Source: Cavenderia fasciculata
Lineage: Eukaryota > Evosea > Eumycetozoa > Acytosteliales > Cavenderiaceae
Length of the DNA stretch: 64,000 bases
Direction: 5' to 3'
Assembly (NCBI RefSeq): GCF_000203815.1
Contig: NW_004457695.1
Coordinates: 2,168,054 to 2,232,053 of the forward strand
The position numbers were made by a program, and so were the translations under genes. The notes under the pieces were generated by a model. It was not told the origin of the DNA. It made no database searches and worked only from the letters and a program-made list of their open reading frames with translations. Below are positions 12,152-24,253 of the stretch, piece by piece (within the stretch, counting starts at the first letter, position 1; every line of letters begins with the position of its first letter).

Positions 12152-14540
12152 ATGGACGATTTAGCTGAACTTAGAAGACAAAGACATGCACAGTACTTGA
12201 GACAATCACCACCAAGTACTGAGGGAGATACTTCACCACCACCAACTATAGCATCCCCTCCAATACAACCAGCAGTAGTAGTAGCACCACCACCACCTAA
12301 TATTGTTAATCCCAACAACGCAAATTTGATTGGAGGACATCCCAACCCATTTGCAAACCCTCATGCCCCACCTATGATGCCACATCCTTGGTTCAATAAA
12401 AAAGCTGCTGCTGTCTCTAGTTGGTCATCTTCAAGTGGTCATAGATTAGGCGATGGCACAGAGTCTGAGGAAACAACAACAACTACGACAAATAAAAATG
12501 AATCAGATGATGTACTTGAAGAAGAATTAATGGAAGAGGATCAAGAGACAACTAATCAAATGGTTCAACCAACAATTGAAAATGATGAATCATTTGATGA
12601 TGATGGTGATAATTCAGACAGTGACAATGAAGATCAAGACAATGGAGACGAAGATGAAGATATGATGATGCCACCCAATGGTGGAATGATGATGCCTCCT
12701 GGTGGATTTGTACCTGGTATGGGAATGATGCCTGGTATGGGATTTAATCATTTCAATCAATTTCAAGCATTTGGAGGTACAGGTCACACTCTTCAAGAAT
12801 TGAATCCATCGTTGGAAAGTTCAAAACCAAAGGAAAAGGGAGAGATTGCCGATATGATCAAAGATAGAATCAGCTCATTGCCATCGGATCAAGCTGAATT
12901 GTATCCAAAACCAGCACCAAGGGTCTTTGAAAGAGACATCAAAAAGCTTGTCGACATTTGCTTGTTGCAACTCATCAGAGAGCTTCAGACACACCTTTCC
13001 AAACTCAAAATACTCAGTCCTGAGCTCGTCTACCGTATGATCGAGTTGATGAAGGACAAGGGAAGACGAGTTGAACGCAAGGCAATGGATCAACTAAAGG
13101 TTGCTGGTGTACGTTTGATGGATATGCATTTGGACCATCAAGATTTACTTGTAAATAATAACTTTGTGTTAAACTGTCTTCCAGGATTTGTTTATCTTCA
13201 TACCATTTCGTTTGTTGGTTGCTCTAATGTCACCGATACTGGCATGGAAGGTTTTAAAACAATGACCAACTTAACCTCTTTAAATCTTACTGGTACAAGA
13301 ATTTCTGATGTTTCTTTAAAATTTATTAGAAGTAAGAGAAATAGAAAAAAAAGAAAAGAAAAAGAAAGAAAAGAAACAAATAAGTTGTTTATTAATTTTT
13401 AAAATTTATTTTTATTTTTTAGGATTAACATTATTAAGATCATTATCTTTAAGAAATACGGGAATTACTGAAAAGGGAGTTTTATTATTATCACCATTAT
13501 CAAAATTGGAATCATTAGATCTGACCAATCTTTTATTGACTGATACTTCGATGTTGACAGTTGCAACCTTTTCAAATTTAAATACTTTGTTGTTGGGCAA
13601 TGCATTGGTCACTGAAAAGGGTATCAACGATATTTCAAATCTACCAATCACTACACTTTCTTTACTTCATTGTAAAAAAATTAATAATGCTTCTATGGTT
13701 TATTTAACAAGTATGTAAAAAAAATAGAAAGTAATAATAATAATAATAATGTAAGAAATATATATATTTATTTATTTAATATCTTTTAGAATATCAAAAT
13801 ACATTGGAATCATTAGATATTACAGGAACGATGGTAATGGGAATGGGATTTATTCATTTAAAGAGATTTAAGAAATTAAGAGATCTACAATTACCAAATA
13901 GATTATGTATCACCGATGACACTATCAAACATTTGGATTCTCTCGAATTTATTTCTAAACTTCATCTTTCCGATTACACTCAAATCACATCAATTACCTC
14001 TATTCCAAATCTTAAACGACTTGTTGATTTATCATTATCAAATACTAAAATTTCAGATGATTCAATTCCAACTATTCTTAGTATGTAAAAAAACAAACAA
14101 ACAAATAATAATAATATTATAAATACTAAATATTACTTTTTTTTAATTTTTTTTTAGAATATTTAAATTTAGAACATCTTAATTTAGATAGAACCAATGT
14201 AACTGATTTTGGAGTATCACAATTGGCTGTATTACAATTAACCACACTTAGCCTTAGTTCAACTAAAATCAATGGTACTTGTTTCCCTGAACTTTCTGGC
14301 ATTACTTTGTTAAAGTGGTTGAATGTCTCGAACAATGAGATTGACGATGCCAAAGTACCTGCATTATTTAAATTGCCAGAATTGCAATTCATCGATCTTC
14401 GTGGAACCTATGCCTACAAATCAGCAAGAGAATTTAATTCATCTGTCACTGTTCGTGTTCCACTCCCAATCGTCGTACAAGAAGAAATTGATGAAGAAAT
14501 GCAAGACAACGAAGATGAAGATGATGGTAATGCTTTTTAA
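12152..14540 (+). CDS. Acidic leucine-rich-repeat protein
   Basis: Exons 12152-13331, 13423-13710, 13790-14080 and 14158-14540 join in frame to 713 residues. Residues 1-220 are low complexity: Pro-rich, then an Asp/Glu-rich block near 145-175, then Met/Gly/Pro repeats around PGMGMMPGMG. Residues about 240-330 are helical and charged. From about 345 to the end come LRRs of the cysteine-containing/RNI-like kind, with recurring LTSLNLTGTRISDVSL, LESLDLTNLLLTD, LVDLSLSNTKISDDSI and LTTLSLSSTKINGT. The last 30 residues are strongly acidic. The three introns are all phase 1 and fall within the repeat region. No F-box or membrane segment is seen. Partner or pathway unknown; protein binding is inferred from the fold only. 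Confidence 0.85.
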
Positions 14541-14725
14541 ATCAAATAATAACAAGACAACTTTGAAAACAAACCCCCAAACCAAAAAAGAATATATCTA
14601 TCTATCTACTAGTAATAATAAATCATCACATAATATTATTATTATTATTTTTTGTAAAAATGAAGAGAAAGGTTTTTTGAAAAATTAATATTATATTATT
14701 TATTGTTTATTATTATTTAATTTAT

Positions 14726-16335
14726 TTATTGATCTAATGATCTCTTTACACCTTTTTTGGCTGGAGCAGCCGATGGCTTTTTAGGTGTTGATTCTGTGGA
14801 TTTCTTGGTTGGGGCGGCAGTGGTGGTGGTCTTTTTGGTTGGGGCTGGGGATGATTCGGTGGCAGCGGCGACTGGAGCTGGAGCTGACTTCTTGGTTGGA
14901 GCAGCAGTCTTTGTTGGAGTAGTTGATTTCTTTTCAGCAACAACAGCAACTGGCTTCTTTTCAGCAGCGACAACTGGTTTCTTTTCAGCAACAGCTGGCT
15001 TCTTTTCAGCAGCCTTTGTTGGGGTGGTTGATTTCTTTTCAGCTGGAGCAGCAGCAGTAGCTTGCTTGGCAGCAGCAACTGGCTTCTTTTCAGCAGCAGC
15101 CTTTGTTGGAGTGGTTGATTTCTTTTCAGCTGGAGCAGCAGCAACTTGCTTTGCAGCAGCAGCTGGCTTCTTATCAGTTGAAACGACAGTCTTTTTATCA
15201 GTATCATTCTTTTGTTTCTTTACAACCTTTTCTACTGGTTCGGCGGCGGCGGCAGCGACAACAGCAGCCTTTTTGTCCTTGGTGGCATTTGAAATGATGG
15301 CATCCTTGACAGCCTTTGTTTGGGTGAGGTAGATTGGGAAAGATGGAGAGTTTTGGTTCTTGATGCTGAGTTGTGAAACACCACCCATTCCCTTTCCGTC
15401 TTGACCACCGGTGATAGTCTTTAAGACGGCTTGTAAATTTTCAATCATTTGTTCCAATGTATGTTGTGATCCACCAAACTTGACACTGTAATTTGCTTGT
15501 CCAATCTTGGCTGAAGTGGTCTTGTGAATATTTAAAACTTTTTGTACCTTTTTCTTTGTGTTTACCATTCTTGGGTTTCTAAATAGAAAGAAAATAGAGA
15601 AGGTCAATATCAATTTGAATAAACATAGTTGTACTTTTGTTATTTTTAAACATACTTGGTACCTTGCTTGAAAAAGGTTTTTCCTAAAATATCGTAGAGA
15701 GCAGTCTTGATGGCCTTGTCACCAATGAAAATATCGTGAGAGTCTCTTAATTTACGTTTGTCTTCGTATTGCTTGGCAGATTCTTTAATTGATTTGAGTG
15801 ACAAGACAGTCGATTTAAACTCTGCATTCTCTTCCAAAGTAGATTCCAACTTTTTCTTATCGTCTTCGTTATTGTCTACAAAGATACAAACTTCAACCTT
15901 GCCAGTATATAATGAATTTGGTAATGGACTATTGAAAATAATAATAATATCTATTAGTATCTAGATAGATAGAGATAGTAGAGATATCTCTTGTTATACA
16001 GTAATCTACTTGATTCGATAATTACATATTTTTAATCTTTTCCTTCATCTTTTTTGGGTTATGATTAACTATAAGGTGGAAATCCAAATCATCTTCAAAC
16101 AATTGATCGGCTGATTCATCCTTCTTTGCTGATAATAATGCCTTGATGGCTTCCTTTGACTATTATATTGTAATCGAATCAAATTGATTGAGTTGTGTAG
16201 TAGTATTATTGATAGAGGATAGGATTGAATGAATGAATGAAGAGAAATTGGTTAGTTCTGTAAAGATAAACTGTATGAATAGACTAATCTAATCTACAAT
16301 GACAATGTACAAACCTTTTGAATGATATCTTCCAT
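14726..16335 (-). CDS. Ribosomal L1-domain nucleolar protein (RSL1D1/Utp30-like) with lysine/alanine-rich tail
   Basis: Exons 16335-16315, 16159-16026, 15928-15656 and 15578-14726 give 426 residues. The first half follows the ribosomal L1-like fold of RSL1D1/Cic1/Utp30: DLDFHLIVNHNPKKMKEKIK, PNSLYTGKVEVCIFVDN, RDSHDIFIGDKAIKTALYDI and LGKTFFKQGTKNP, then a second alpha/beta part with VKFGGSQHTLEQMIENLQAV. Members bind pre-ribosomes in the nucleolus. Residues about 245 to the end are tandem Lys-Lys-Pro-Ala and Glu-Lys-Lys-Ser-Thr-Thr-Pro-Thr-Lys units, resembling linker histone H1 tails; the tail is likely a basic nucleic-acid-binding and nuclear-localisation region. The first coding exon is only 21 bp. 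Divergent from the beta-lactamase-fold gene. Confidence 0.85.
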
Positions 16336-16958
16336 TTCTATTATGTCTAGATTATATATATGTATATTTAAAAAAAAGGTGAATAAATAAGATACGGCTC
16401 ACGACAATTTAACGAGAGAAACGAAACGAACGAAAGTTTTTTTTGAATTTTTTCTTTTTTTTTTTTTTTACATACCAACAGCTTTGTTGCTTTACATTTT
16501 TATAAGACATGTCTATCTTCATGTCTATCTTCATGTCTGTCTAATAGTTATTACATGTTATAGTTATATTAGTTTTATTTTCTCAACACACGTTGCATTT
16601 CTTGAGAACATTCTCATTCTCTTCAATATTGGTATAATAATAATATGAATAATGATAGGTGATGATGATAATGATGGTGATTACGGAGTGATACTATTAA
16701 TAAAAGTAGAAGAAGGAAAGAGATAATTCAGATTCGTCGATGATTGCTAAACACTGGTCATCCGGAACCCACGACAAGATATTTTCATCAGAAATGGGGT
16801 CCGTCTGCGAACGGGATCCCGATGTCAACAATTGATTTATTTTAATTTTTAAATGCTTAGGGATTGTTCGACGTCTGTTTCGAAATCATTCATTGTGATT
16901 CAAACGGTTGGTCTTTTTCAACTAAATTTAGTTTTGTTTATAAACATAGGATAGAAGA
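16336..16958. promoter_or_regulatory. Divergent upstream region, RSL1D1-like and beta-lactamase-fold genes
   Basis: About 620 bp between start codons at 16335 (minus) and 16959 (plus). It includes poly-T/A tracts at 16438-16470, a direct repeat of ATGTCTATCTTC near 16508-16533 and a GC-balanced patch at about 16740-16820 that contrasts with the flanks. No RNA gene or classical promoter motif could be assigned. Confidence 0.35.
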
Positions 16959-18047
16959 ATGAAATCATCAATATTATTAATAATCGTAGCAGTAGTTGCA
17001 ACATTGATGGTTGTCAACTCTGTTGGCATTAATATCAATAGTCAACAACAACATCAACAAATTCATAATAGAGTATCAAAAACAAGACAACTCAATCCAA
17101 ATTGTACAACACCAAATATTACAAGATTACATCAATACATTGATGCCACTGTTGCATCGTATGGTTACTGTGAGGGTACTGAATGGGCCTTTTCCGATTT
17201 TATCACAGAGCCATTCATCGAATCCTACAACGCCAACAATTCACAACAAACTGCTTCGACCATCAAGTTGTGGGTACTCATTGCAGTTTTACAAGATGTC
17301 CAAAATGGACTTTACTCACTCGACACTGTCATTGAATGTTCAGGTCAAAACCTAACCATCAATGGTTGTTTGGCTCTCATGATTGGAATCTCTGATAATT
17401 GTGCTACTTTTGATATGACCAAACAAACTACTTTAACTCATGTTAATGAAGTATGTACATAGAAAAATAATAATAATAATATTAATAATCTAATATTTAT
17501 TTTGATTTAGGTATTTGCATCATTGGGAATGACAAATAGTCAATTCCATGAATGGTGTTTTACAACATGTCCAGGATACACTAGTCCATGTCCAAATAAT
17601 GATGGTACGGGACTTGACAATGTATTGAGTTCACATGATGTTGTTCACGGTCTCCAATTACTCCATTCATTTGAGGCATTGCCTGAAAACTATACTTACC
17701 AAGCCTACAAGTATCTTTTGACTGCTCATGGATGGACACCCATGTTGGGTCTATTGGTACCAGCACCAGTTGCACACAAGCAAGGTTGGCTCCCAGCCGA
17801 CGAAGGATTCATCCCCTTTACCGAGAATGACGAGGCTATCGTCTTTTCTGAATGTGGTGATTATGCTGCCTCGGTCATGATTACTCGTAACTGGACTAAT
17901 CCACAAGAAGACAACTACGCTTTAGCATTGGGTGCTCAAATCGGTAGACTCGCTTATTGTACAATGGTACCTTTTGGATATGCCAACGATGGTATTGCAT
18001 GTGAACAAACTTGGTCTCAACCATTACCTTCTCCAACTGGTTGTTAA
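16959..18047 (+). CDS. Secreted serine beta-lactamase-fold protein (class A-like)
   Basis: Exons 16959-17450 and 17511-18047 give 342 residues. Residues 1-21 are a signal peptide. All three signature elements of the class A penicillin-recognising fold occur in order: S-x-x-K as STIK at 100-103, SDN at 145-147 and K-x-G as KQGW at 254-257 (K-T-G in most enzymes). Spacing and surrounding helices (STIKLWVLIAVLQDVQNGL; ALMIGISDNCA) fit the beta-lactamase2 family. A catalytic omega-loop Glu (position 166 in TEM numbering) is not evident, so lactam hydrolysis is doubtful; amidase, transpeptidase-like or binding roles are possible. Eight or more Cys and several N-glycosylation sites suit an extracellular protein. 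A spliceosomal intron shows it is a resident eukaryotic gene rather than contamination. Confidence 0.85.
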
Positions 18048-18281
18048 ATCAAATCAAATCAAAACAAATCAAATCAAATAAAATACATTAAATTAATAGT
18101 ATAAATAATCAACATACATACACACATACACACACAAACGACACACACACACACGACATTGTAAATAGAACTGTTTTTATTTTATTTCCTCCCTCCTCAG
18201 TGATATTAATATTAATATTAATTAAATCATTTTCAATATACATTATCAATATAAATCTAATCTAATAGTAAAGTAGAGAGA

Positions 18282-19081
18282 ATGAAATCATTGTATTCTA
18301 TATTTGTTCATACGAAAGGACTTTGGTCTAATAATACAACACATTCAAATAGTATATGTGCGCCCTTTGATTTAGAGCATTGTCCGACTGTTTCGTTGGA
18401 GAGCGAAGTGGATCAATATCTAAAACTTAAATCTCCGATTGATCAATTAGTTATGATTGTATGTGTAATTTTTAAATAATTATTTAATCGAGAGAGGGGT
18501 TTTACTAAAACAATAGTTACAGAATTCTAGTTTCGACAAGGTAATAGATACAGAAAAGGATAAAGATGCTACATTTAATGTTAAACCAATTGCAGTTTAT
18601 AATAAATATCTCGAGCATATAACTACCTCTAGACCATGTAAACATACTGTAACCTGTTTCAAAGGGTTTGCACCTGGCATTAGATGGGATCCTAAACATA
18701 TAATAGAGTATGTATTAATTTGATCCAAATAAACAAATATTTTTATTAATTTAATTTTATTTATTTAGATGTGATTCAGTAAATGAAATTACAAGTAAAT
18801 TTAATTATAAAGATGATATACCAGATGAAACAAAAATAGAAAAAACAATTGATCTTGGAATTGGAACATACACGATATATCAAACAGTCATTGTCTATGG
18901 TATTAAAGTTAAAGATCCACGAGTATACTATCTCAATCCTCCAGTTTATCGAGACGACATATTTGCAACACCAACCAAAAATGCAATCTACGAACCTGTT
19001 AACTTTTTTGGTACAGTTGTGAAATATTTCGATGGAAAAGGTGCATCTCGATGGAAGGAATTCCCCACCCAATTTGACTAG
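18282..19081 (+). CDS. Unrecognised protein, first of a tandem pair
   Basis: Exons 18282-18458, 18523-18707 and 18769-19081 join in frame to 224 residues. It shares intron positions, intron phases and length with the next gene (19289-20089). Conserved blocks include LKLKSPIDQLVMI at the end of exon 1, VKPIAVYNKYLEHIT and KGFAPGIRW in exon 2, and TYTIYQTVIVYGIKV, PVYRDDIFAT and GASRWKEF in exon 3. No signal peptide, membrane segment or known domain is seen; predicted strands in exon 3 suggest a beta-rich fold. Intron 1 is only 64 bp. Function unknown; a cytosolic location is only an inference from the lack of a leader. Confidence 0.8.
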
Positions 19082-19288
19082 TTCTAAAGGATTCCCACCT
19101 CACCACTCACTCTACATCCTGTCTTGACAGGGTTATTAAAAATAGTCCCCCCACCAATCCGTGTCACACGGCCCCCTTTTTAAAGAATTGTTTTTTTAAA
19201 AAATAAATAATGTAGGCATTTTGGTTGAAGGAATAAATATTAATATAATATATATTCAATTATCTATCATATATATAAATATATTAGA

Positions 19289-20089
19289 ATGTATTCAATT
19301 ATTCAAGATTATGCACCAACTCTAGTTTGTTACAAAACTTTATTTAATTTCAATTTATTCGAGAATAATGACCAGGATCAAAAAGATTTAGATACATGTG
19401 AAGTTATTTCTTCTGAATATGGAGTAGATAAGAATTTAAAGATGAAATCACCAATTGATCATTTTGTAATGATTGTATGTTTATAGAATATTTAATCGAG
19501 AAATTTAAAATAACTCTTTTTTTTGTTTTTTTGAAGGATTCCAAATTTAGTTTAGGTAAAAAATTGGATGATAATCCAGATGTATCATACTATGTTAAAC
19601 CAATAGCTGTATATAATAAATACATTGATTTTGTAACAACTCAAACACCATGTCAACACAAGGTGACCTATTTCAAAGGTTTTCCTCCTGGTTTTGGTTG
19701 GTTTCCAGAATTTATCCAAGAGTATGTTGGAAATAGAGCTTATTGTAATTAAATATTAATATTAATATATTTTATTTTATTTCTAAAGATGTGATTTAGA
19801 TAATGAAATAACAAATAAATTTAATCAGGATGATATACCAAAAGAAACAAAGATCTATACGACTGTCGATATTGGAGTTGGAACCTACACAATTTTTCAA
19901 ACAGTCATTGTCTATGGAGTCAAAGTAGATGATCAATCAGGTGATTATACTCAAGTCATTCCAGTATACAGAAACGATGTATTTGCAACTCTTTCAAATA
20001 TGGTTGACAGTGAACCATTTTCAAATTCTCAAGTAGTAACATACTTGGAAAAAAAAGGTTCGAGTAGATGGCAAGAATCAAATAAATAA
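19289..20089 (+). CDS. Unrecognised protein, second of a tandem pair
   Basis: Exons 19289-19474, 19537-19721 and 19789-20089 give 223 residues. Paralogue of the preceding gene: exon 2 is exactly the same length (185 bp), and matching blocks are LKMKSPIDHFVMI, VKPIAVYNKYIDFVT, KGFPPGFGW, TYTIFQTVIVYGVKV, PVYRNDVFAT and GSSRWQES. The N termini (first 45 residues) are far less alike, and the upstream regions do not look duplicated, so the duplication is not very recent. No family recognised. The pair may be a lineage-specific expansion. Confidence 0.8.
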
Positions 20090-20294
20090 ATAAATAACTC
20101 CAATATAAGTTGTTTAGTCTTCATTCATATTATCATCAGTATATTCTTCCATACTTTACAGTATTTTTAATTTTTAATAAGTTTGAAAAGTATTTTTTTT
20201 TTGGGATAAAGAGACTTTGAAAATTTTCACCATCTTTAATTCAATCGTCGATAAACAAATAAGTTTGATAAATAATTATACATTACATTTTAAA

Positions 20295-20714
20295 ATGTCA
20301 GTCGATACTCAAGAACAACAACAACAACAACAACAACAAGATAATAATAATAATCAAAACAAAGAATCTATAGAAAAAGAAACAACAAATGAAATATCTG
20401 CAACAAATACAGAAACAACTGTAACTACTACGACACCGTCTGCAGATGGTCAACAACAACCACCTACAACAACAACAAAAGTAATCACATTTGTATCATT
20501 TTGCGCATTTAAAGTACTAGCTGGAGCTGAATACATTGGAGAGACATTGGCTAGTATCTTTGGTATCACTGATTCAAAATATCAATATCACGTCCACGAA
20601 CATACAATGAAACAAGAAGAAAAGAAAAGAAAATTGGAAAGAGATGGTATAGAAATCTCTAAAATGGAATCTGGTTCTTCTTCCTCTTCTACAACTATTA
20701 CAACAAATGAATAA
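20295..20714 (+). CDS. FAM177-like small protein
   Basis: Single exon, 139 residues from the ATG at 20295, which has the A-rich context usual in dictyostelids; an in-frame ATG 78 bp upstream at 20217 is possible but would add an unconserved leader. Residues 1-65 are Gln/Asn/Thr-rich. The conserved part is KVLAGAEYIGETLASIFGIT followed by DSKYQYHVHE and a highly charged Lys/Glu helix, the pattern of the FAM177 family (function poorly known; the animal member is Golgi-associated). The hydrophobic stretch is too short and polar for a secure membrane span. Confidence 0.7.
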   Translation: MSVDTQEQQQQQQQQDNNNNQNKESIEKETTNEISATNTETTVTTTTPSADGQQQPPTTTTKVITFVSFCAFKVLAGAEYIGETLASIFGITDSKYQYHVHEHTMKQEEKKRKLERDGIEISKMESGSSSSSTTITTNE

Positions 20715-20931
20715 GCAACACATATACTTGTATCATATAACGCGAATCTTAATAAGAAAAAGATGACACCTACAGCTCTCTTTTTTTTCTTTGTACATAA
20801 ACTTAAACCAAGATTATATATATTTATATAAATATATAATCATTTTCAATTTACTTTACTTAAGGGGAAAAAGAATATTAATATATTATATGTTTATTAT
20901 TATTATATGTTTTGGTATTATTATATATTTG

Positions 20932-23900
20932 TTAATGGAAGAAATAAGGACTTTCTTTAACCTTTTCAATGTCGAGATGACCTTTTTCAGGAACTGGAGG
21001 GATATTGACTGTAGGATAACGTTTGGTAAACCAGGTATGGAGATCATGTAGGAGGGGACGTTGATGGAGTTCAACAAATTGTTCACGAATGATAGAGTTG
21101 AGATCGTCGGTGGTGGCAGCGTGAGTCCAGAAACTGTCGTGAACCGAAGCAAAGGTGATGTTGGCGCGACTGGCTTCGATGGCAGTGAGGAACATATGGG
21201 TGGAATCAAGACTGTGAATGTAGTTTGGTGGGAATGCAGAACGTTGTTGACGTGAGCAGACGGGGAGATGCTCTTCATCGTCGACGAGGACAAACTCGTT
21301 GGCGATGGTTTTTATGCTAAACTTGCCACCCTTGCGGTACGGTTGGACGACTGGCAGGCCAAGAGGGGTGTACCAGGCAACACACTCGCCCGACTTTGCA
21401 ATAGCACTGGCACATTGGCTGAGCCAAGCCATAATGGAACGAGCACCCAAAAACATCTTGTCGAGTGACTTGAACGTCTCTTTGGCGAGATAGGATGATG
21501 CTTGGAAGACAAAGTCGTCGTCCATTTGGTACTTTTCCTCGAGTGCATTTTGGATTTGTGCACGTGCACCAATATAGGTGACACCATAGACTGATGTCAT
21601 GACGGTCTGTTTGATGATCTTTCTCTGTACCTTGCCGAGGAGGGCTTTGGCAACTTCGTGTCCGTTGGCCGCGTCGTGCTCGACCGTCGCCGACACGAGC
21701 TGTGCTACACCGCTGTACACGTCTTGTGGTTTGGGACTGGGCAATAGGTTGACCTTGAACGCGCCAAACTCGTCACCTCCGAGTGCTGCATAATGCTGCA
21801 GACCGTTGCACGAGCCGTCTTGGTGGAGTGGCAGGCTCGACATGAAATTGGCGGGGTCGCCACTACGCACGGCGTTGGCGAGCTCAATGCACGTGGCCAA
21901 TGCCTGCCATGGTTTGTCGGCAGCCAACCACCAACGGGCGCCGTTTAATGGGTTGTCGGCCGAGTCGTACACATCGGCCATATGCGAGTCGACAAACGCG
22001 ATACGGTCGTCAAACGACACCTTGTCCACGCCCGATAAATTGGCCAAATGCACCTTGAGCCACATCAATCCACGAGCACCCAACGGTTTCTTTTCGGCAA
22101 ATGTCAACATGGCACGACAAAAGTCTGATCCGAGGTGATTGAGATGTGGTGGGATGGGATAGGAACGTCCACGGAAGTCGACGTTGTGGGGAAAGTAAAA
22201 GTCGTGTTCGCGCAGCTGCTTGCCAACGTCCAACTTGTACGACAAATCGCAACGCAGCGAATGCAAGTCGTGGTTGAGTTGCTTGACCTTTTTCACAAGC
22301 TTGGCGTGCTTTTTACGTTGTTCGGCAGACTCTGAGTACTCGGCTGCCAGCGGCAACTCATAGTCGAAACGTGACGGCAAGTCTCCAATACCGCCTCCAC
22401 TCTCCCACGCCGCCAAGATAATATCTAAAACGGGACGGTTGATGTTCCAAGGCACCTCGCCGAGGATATTGAGACCCTCGTAAATCTTGGACAAGTCGGC
22501 CGAGATGATCGACGATGTCTGCAGTTTGGATCCATTAGTACGCATGATAAAGGTTGGGTAGTGCAGATAGCACCCGTTATTTGGGCTGTCCCACGGTTCC
22601 GGTGTCACGACCATTGGCAACAGACGTGCATTGGCAACTTCGCGTAAATCGTGGCCATCCTGGATCAAACTGAGTACATTCTGGTGTAAATGGAGTGACG
22701 ACACTCTCACACCTCTGACAAACCGATAGTCAATGTAGAATGCGGGTACTTGCTCGCTCTCGCCGTCATTGATCTGATACTTGTTGATAAAACACGATTC
22801 CATGATACAACGCAGGATAAACGTGCCAATACGGAATGCCATGCCCGTCTCAAACTCCATCGTCTCTTTAAACTGTTGACGCACTGCATTCTCGATGCTT
22901 CTAGACGACAACCCTCCATAGGTTGACGACAAACGACGGAATGCCTTGGGGTCAGATTCTTTGAGTTTTTCAAAACGGTACTGTGTGTACACCAACGAGC
23001 CCACCGTCATGGACACCGAGTTGGTCTTTGGACCACTCGTCTTTGAAAGAATCTCACTCACCGTACCATTCAATCCCAACAATGCAATCTTTTTAATATC
23101 CATTCTAGTCATCATCTTTTGAAACTCTTCCTCTATTCTTTGTTTTGTATCTTTATCTTTACCTTCATTATATTTTTCTATCATTTCATTAAAAAATTCT
23201 CTTTGTGACTAAAAAATAAAAACAAAATAAAACAAAACAAATCAATCAATATTAATATTATATCTTTGTGTTTGATTTTGATTGGATACTTACAACTGAA
23301 GGAATTGATAAAACTTGTTTTTCTTGTTTTCTTTTTTTTGATGAAGAATTGGATGTAGAATTGGATGATGTAGATGAAGAAGTAGATGTGGAAGGTTGTA
23401 CATTATTATTATTATTATTATTATTATTGGTATTAGAGTTATTATTATTATTATTATTATTATTGATTAAATTATTTTGATATTCTTTTATGAGTATTTG
23501 AATTTCTTGTTCCATATAAGAGAATAATGGTTGTTGCCATTGGAATACAACATTTTTAATTGGACGTAGACCAGATCCACGTGAAATGGATTGAGTACTT
23601 GTCACCAACTCTCTGTATCTGTCTCTGGCTTGTTCAGTGACTTGTAATTCAAACTTTGTTTCCAATTCTACCAAACTTTGTATTCTATCCAATTCAGATT
23701 GATCAAAACCTTCTTCTCCACCATTGGTATCATCAAAACCGGCCGATCTTTTCTTTTTCAACATTGATTGTTGTAACATTTTCAATTGTTCATCAATCAT
23801 TTCAATCTCTTCTGCATAATTGATACCTTTTTTCTCGGTAGTTTGAGTAGTTGTAGATGTTGTTGTTGGATTAATAGTTGACATTAACTTTTGTATTGAA

Positions 23901-24253
23901 TCTTTCATATTACTGCTACCAACACCACCATGGTTCATATCATTGATATCTTGTTTGTTTGAAGATGCTTTCAACTTTTGAAATGCACCTAATAAATCTG
24001 ATGTTGAAGATGAAGATGAAGATGAAGAAGTAGATGAACTAGAAGAAGTAGATTGATTCATATCAAATGATGTAGATGTTGAAAATGATTTTAACATTGT
24101 ATTTGTTAGACTATGTTGATTGGTCCATCTTTTATTATTATTATTATTAGTAGTAGTAGTATTAGTTAATGAAGGTACTAGTAATCTTGATATCGAAGAG
24201 GAGGAGGAGGAACCTATCGATGAAGATAGTATTCTTTTACTAATATTCAACAT
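20932..24253 (-). CDS. Mitochondrial DNA-directed RNA polymerase, T7-like (POLRMT family)
   Basis: Transcribes the mitochondrial genome. Exons 24253-23294 and 23208-20932 give 1078 residues. The N-terminal exon has a Ser/Arg-rich presequence and Ser/Asn low complexity with coiled coil. The catalytic part is single-subunit phage-type: palm HQDGSCNGLQHYAALGGDEF near 783 (first catalytic Asp), fingers KQTVMTSVYGVTYIGA near 854 (Lys and Tyr that select the nucleotide), PPNYIHSLDSTHMF near 975, and VHDSFWTHA near 1010 (second catalytic Asp), ending in PYFFH. Length and motif spacing match mitochondrial enzymes. The second exon is strikingly GC-rich compared with the first exon and flanks. Divergent from the Sin1 gene across 1.8 kb. 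Confidence 0.95.

Noticed and set aside
14757-15332. Plus-strand 191-codon Ala/Phe/Val-rich frame
   Set aside because: Mirror of the Lys/Ala/Pro repeats of the minus-strand L1-domain gene; opposite-strand shadow.
16959-20089. Beta-lactamase-fold gene and the orphan pair as one functional cluster
   Set aside because: They are adjacent and co-oriented, but the pair has no signal peptide and no shared regulatory sequence was seen; adjacency alone is weak in a eukaryote.
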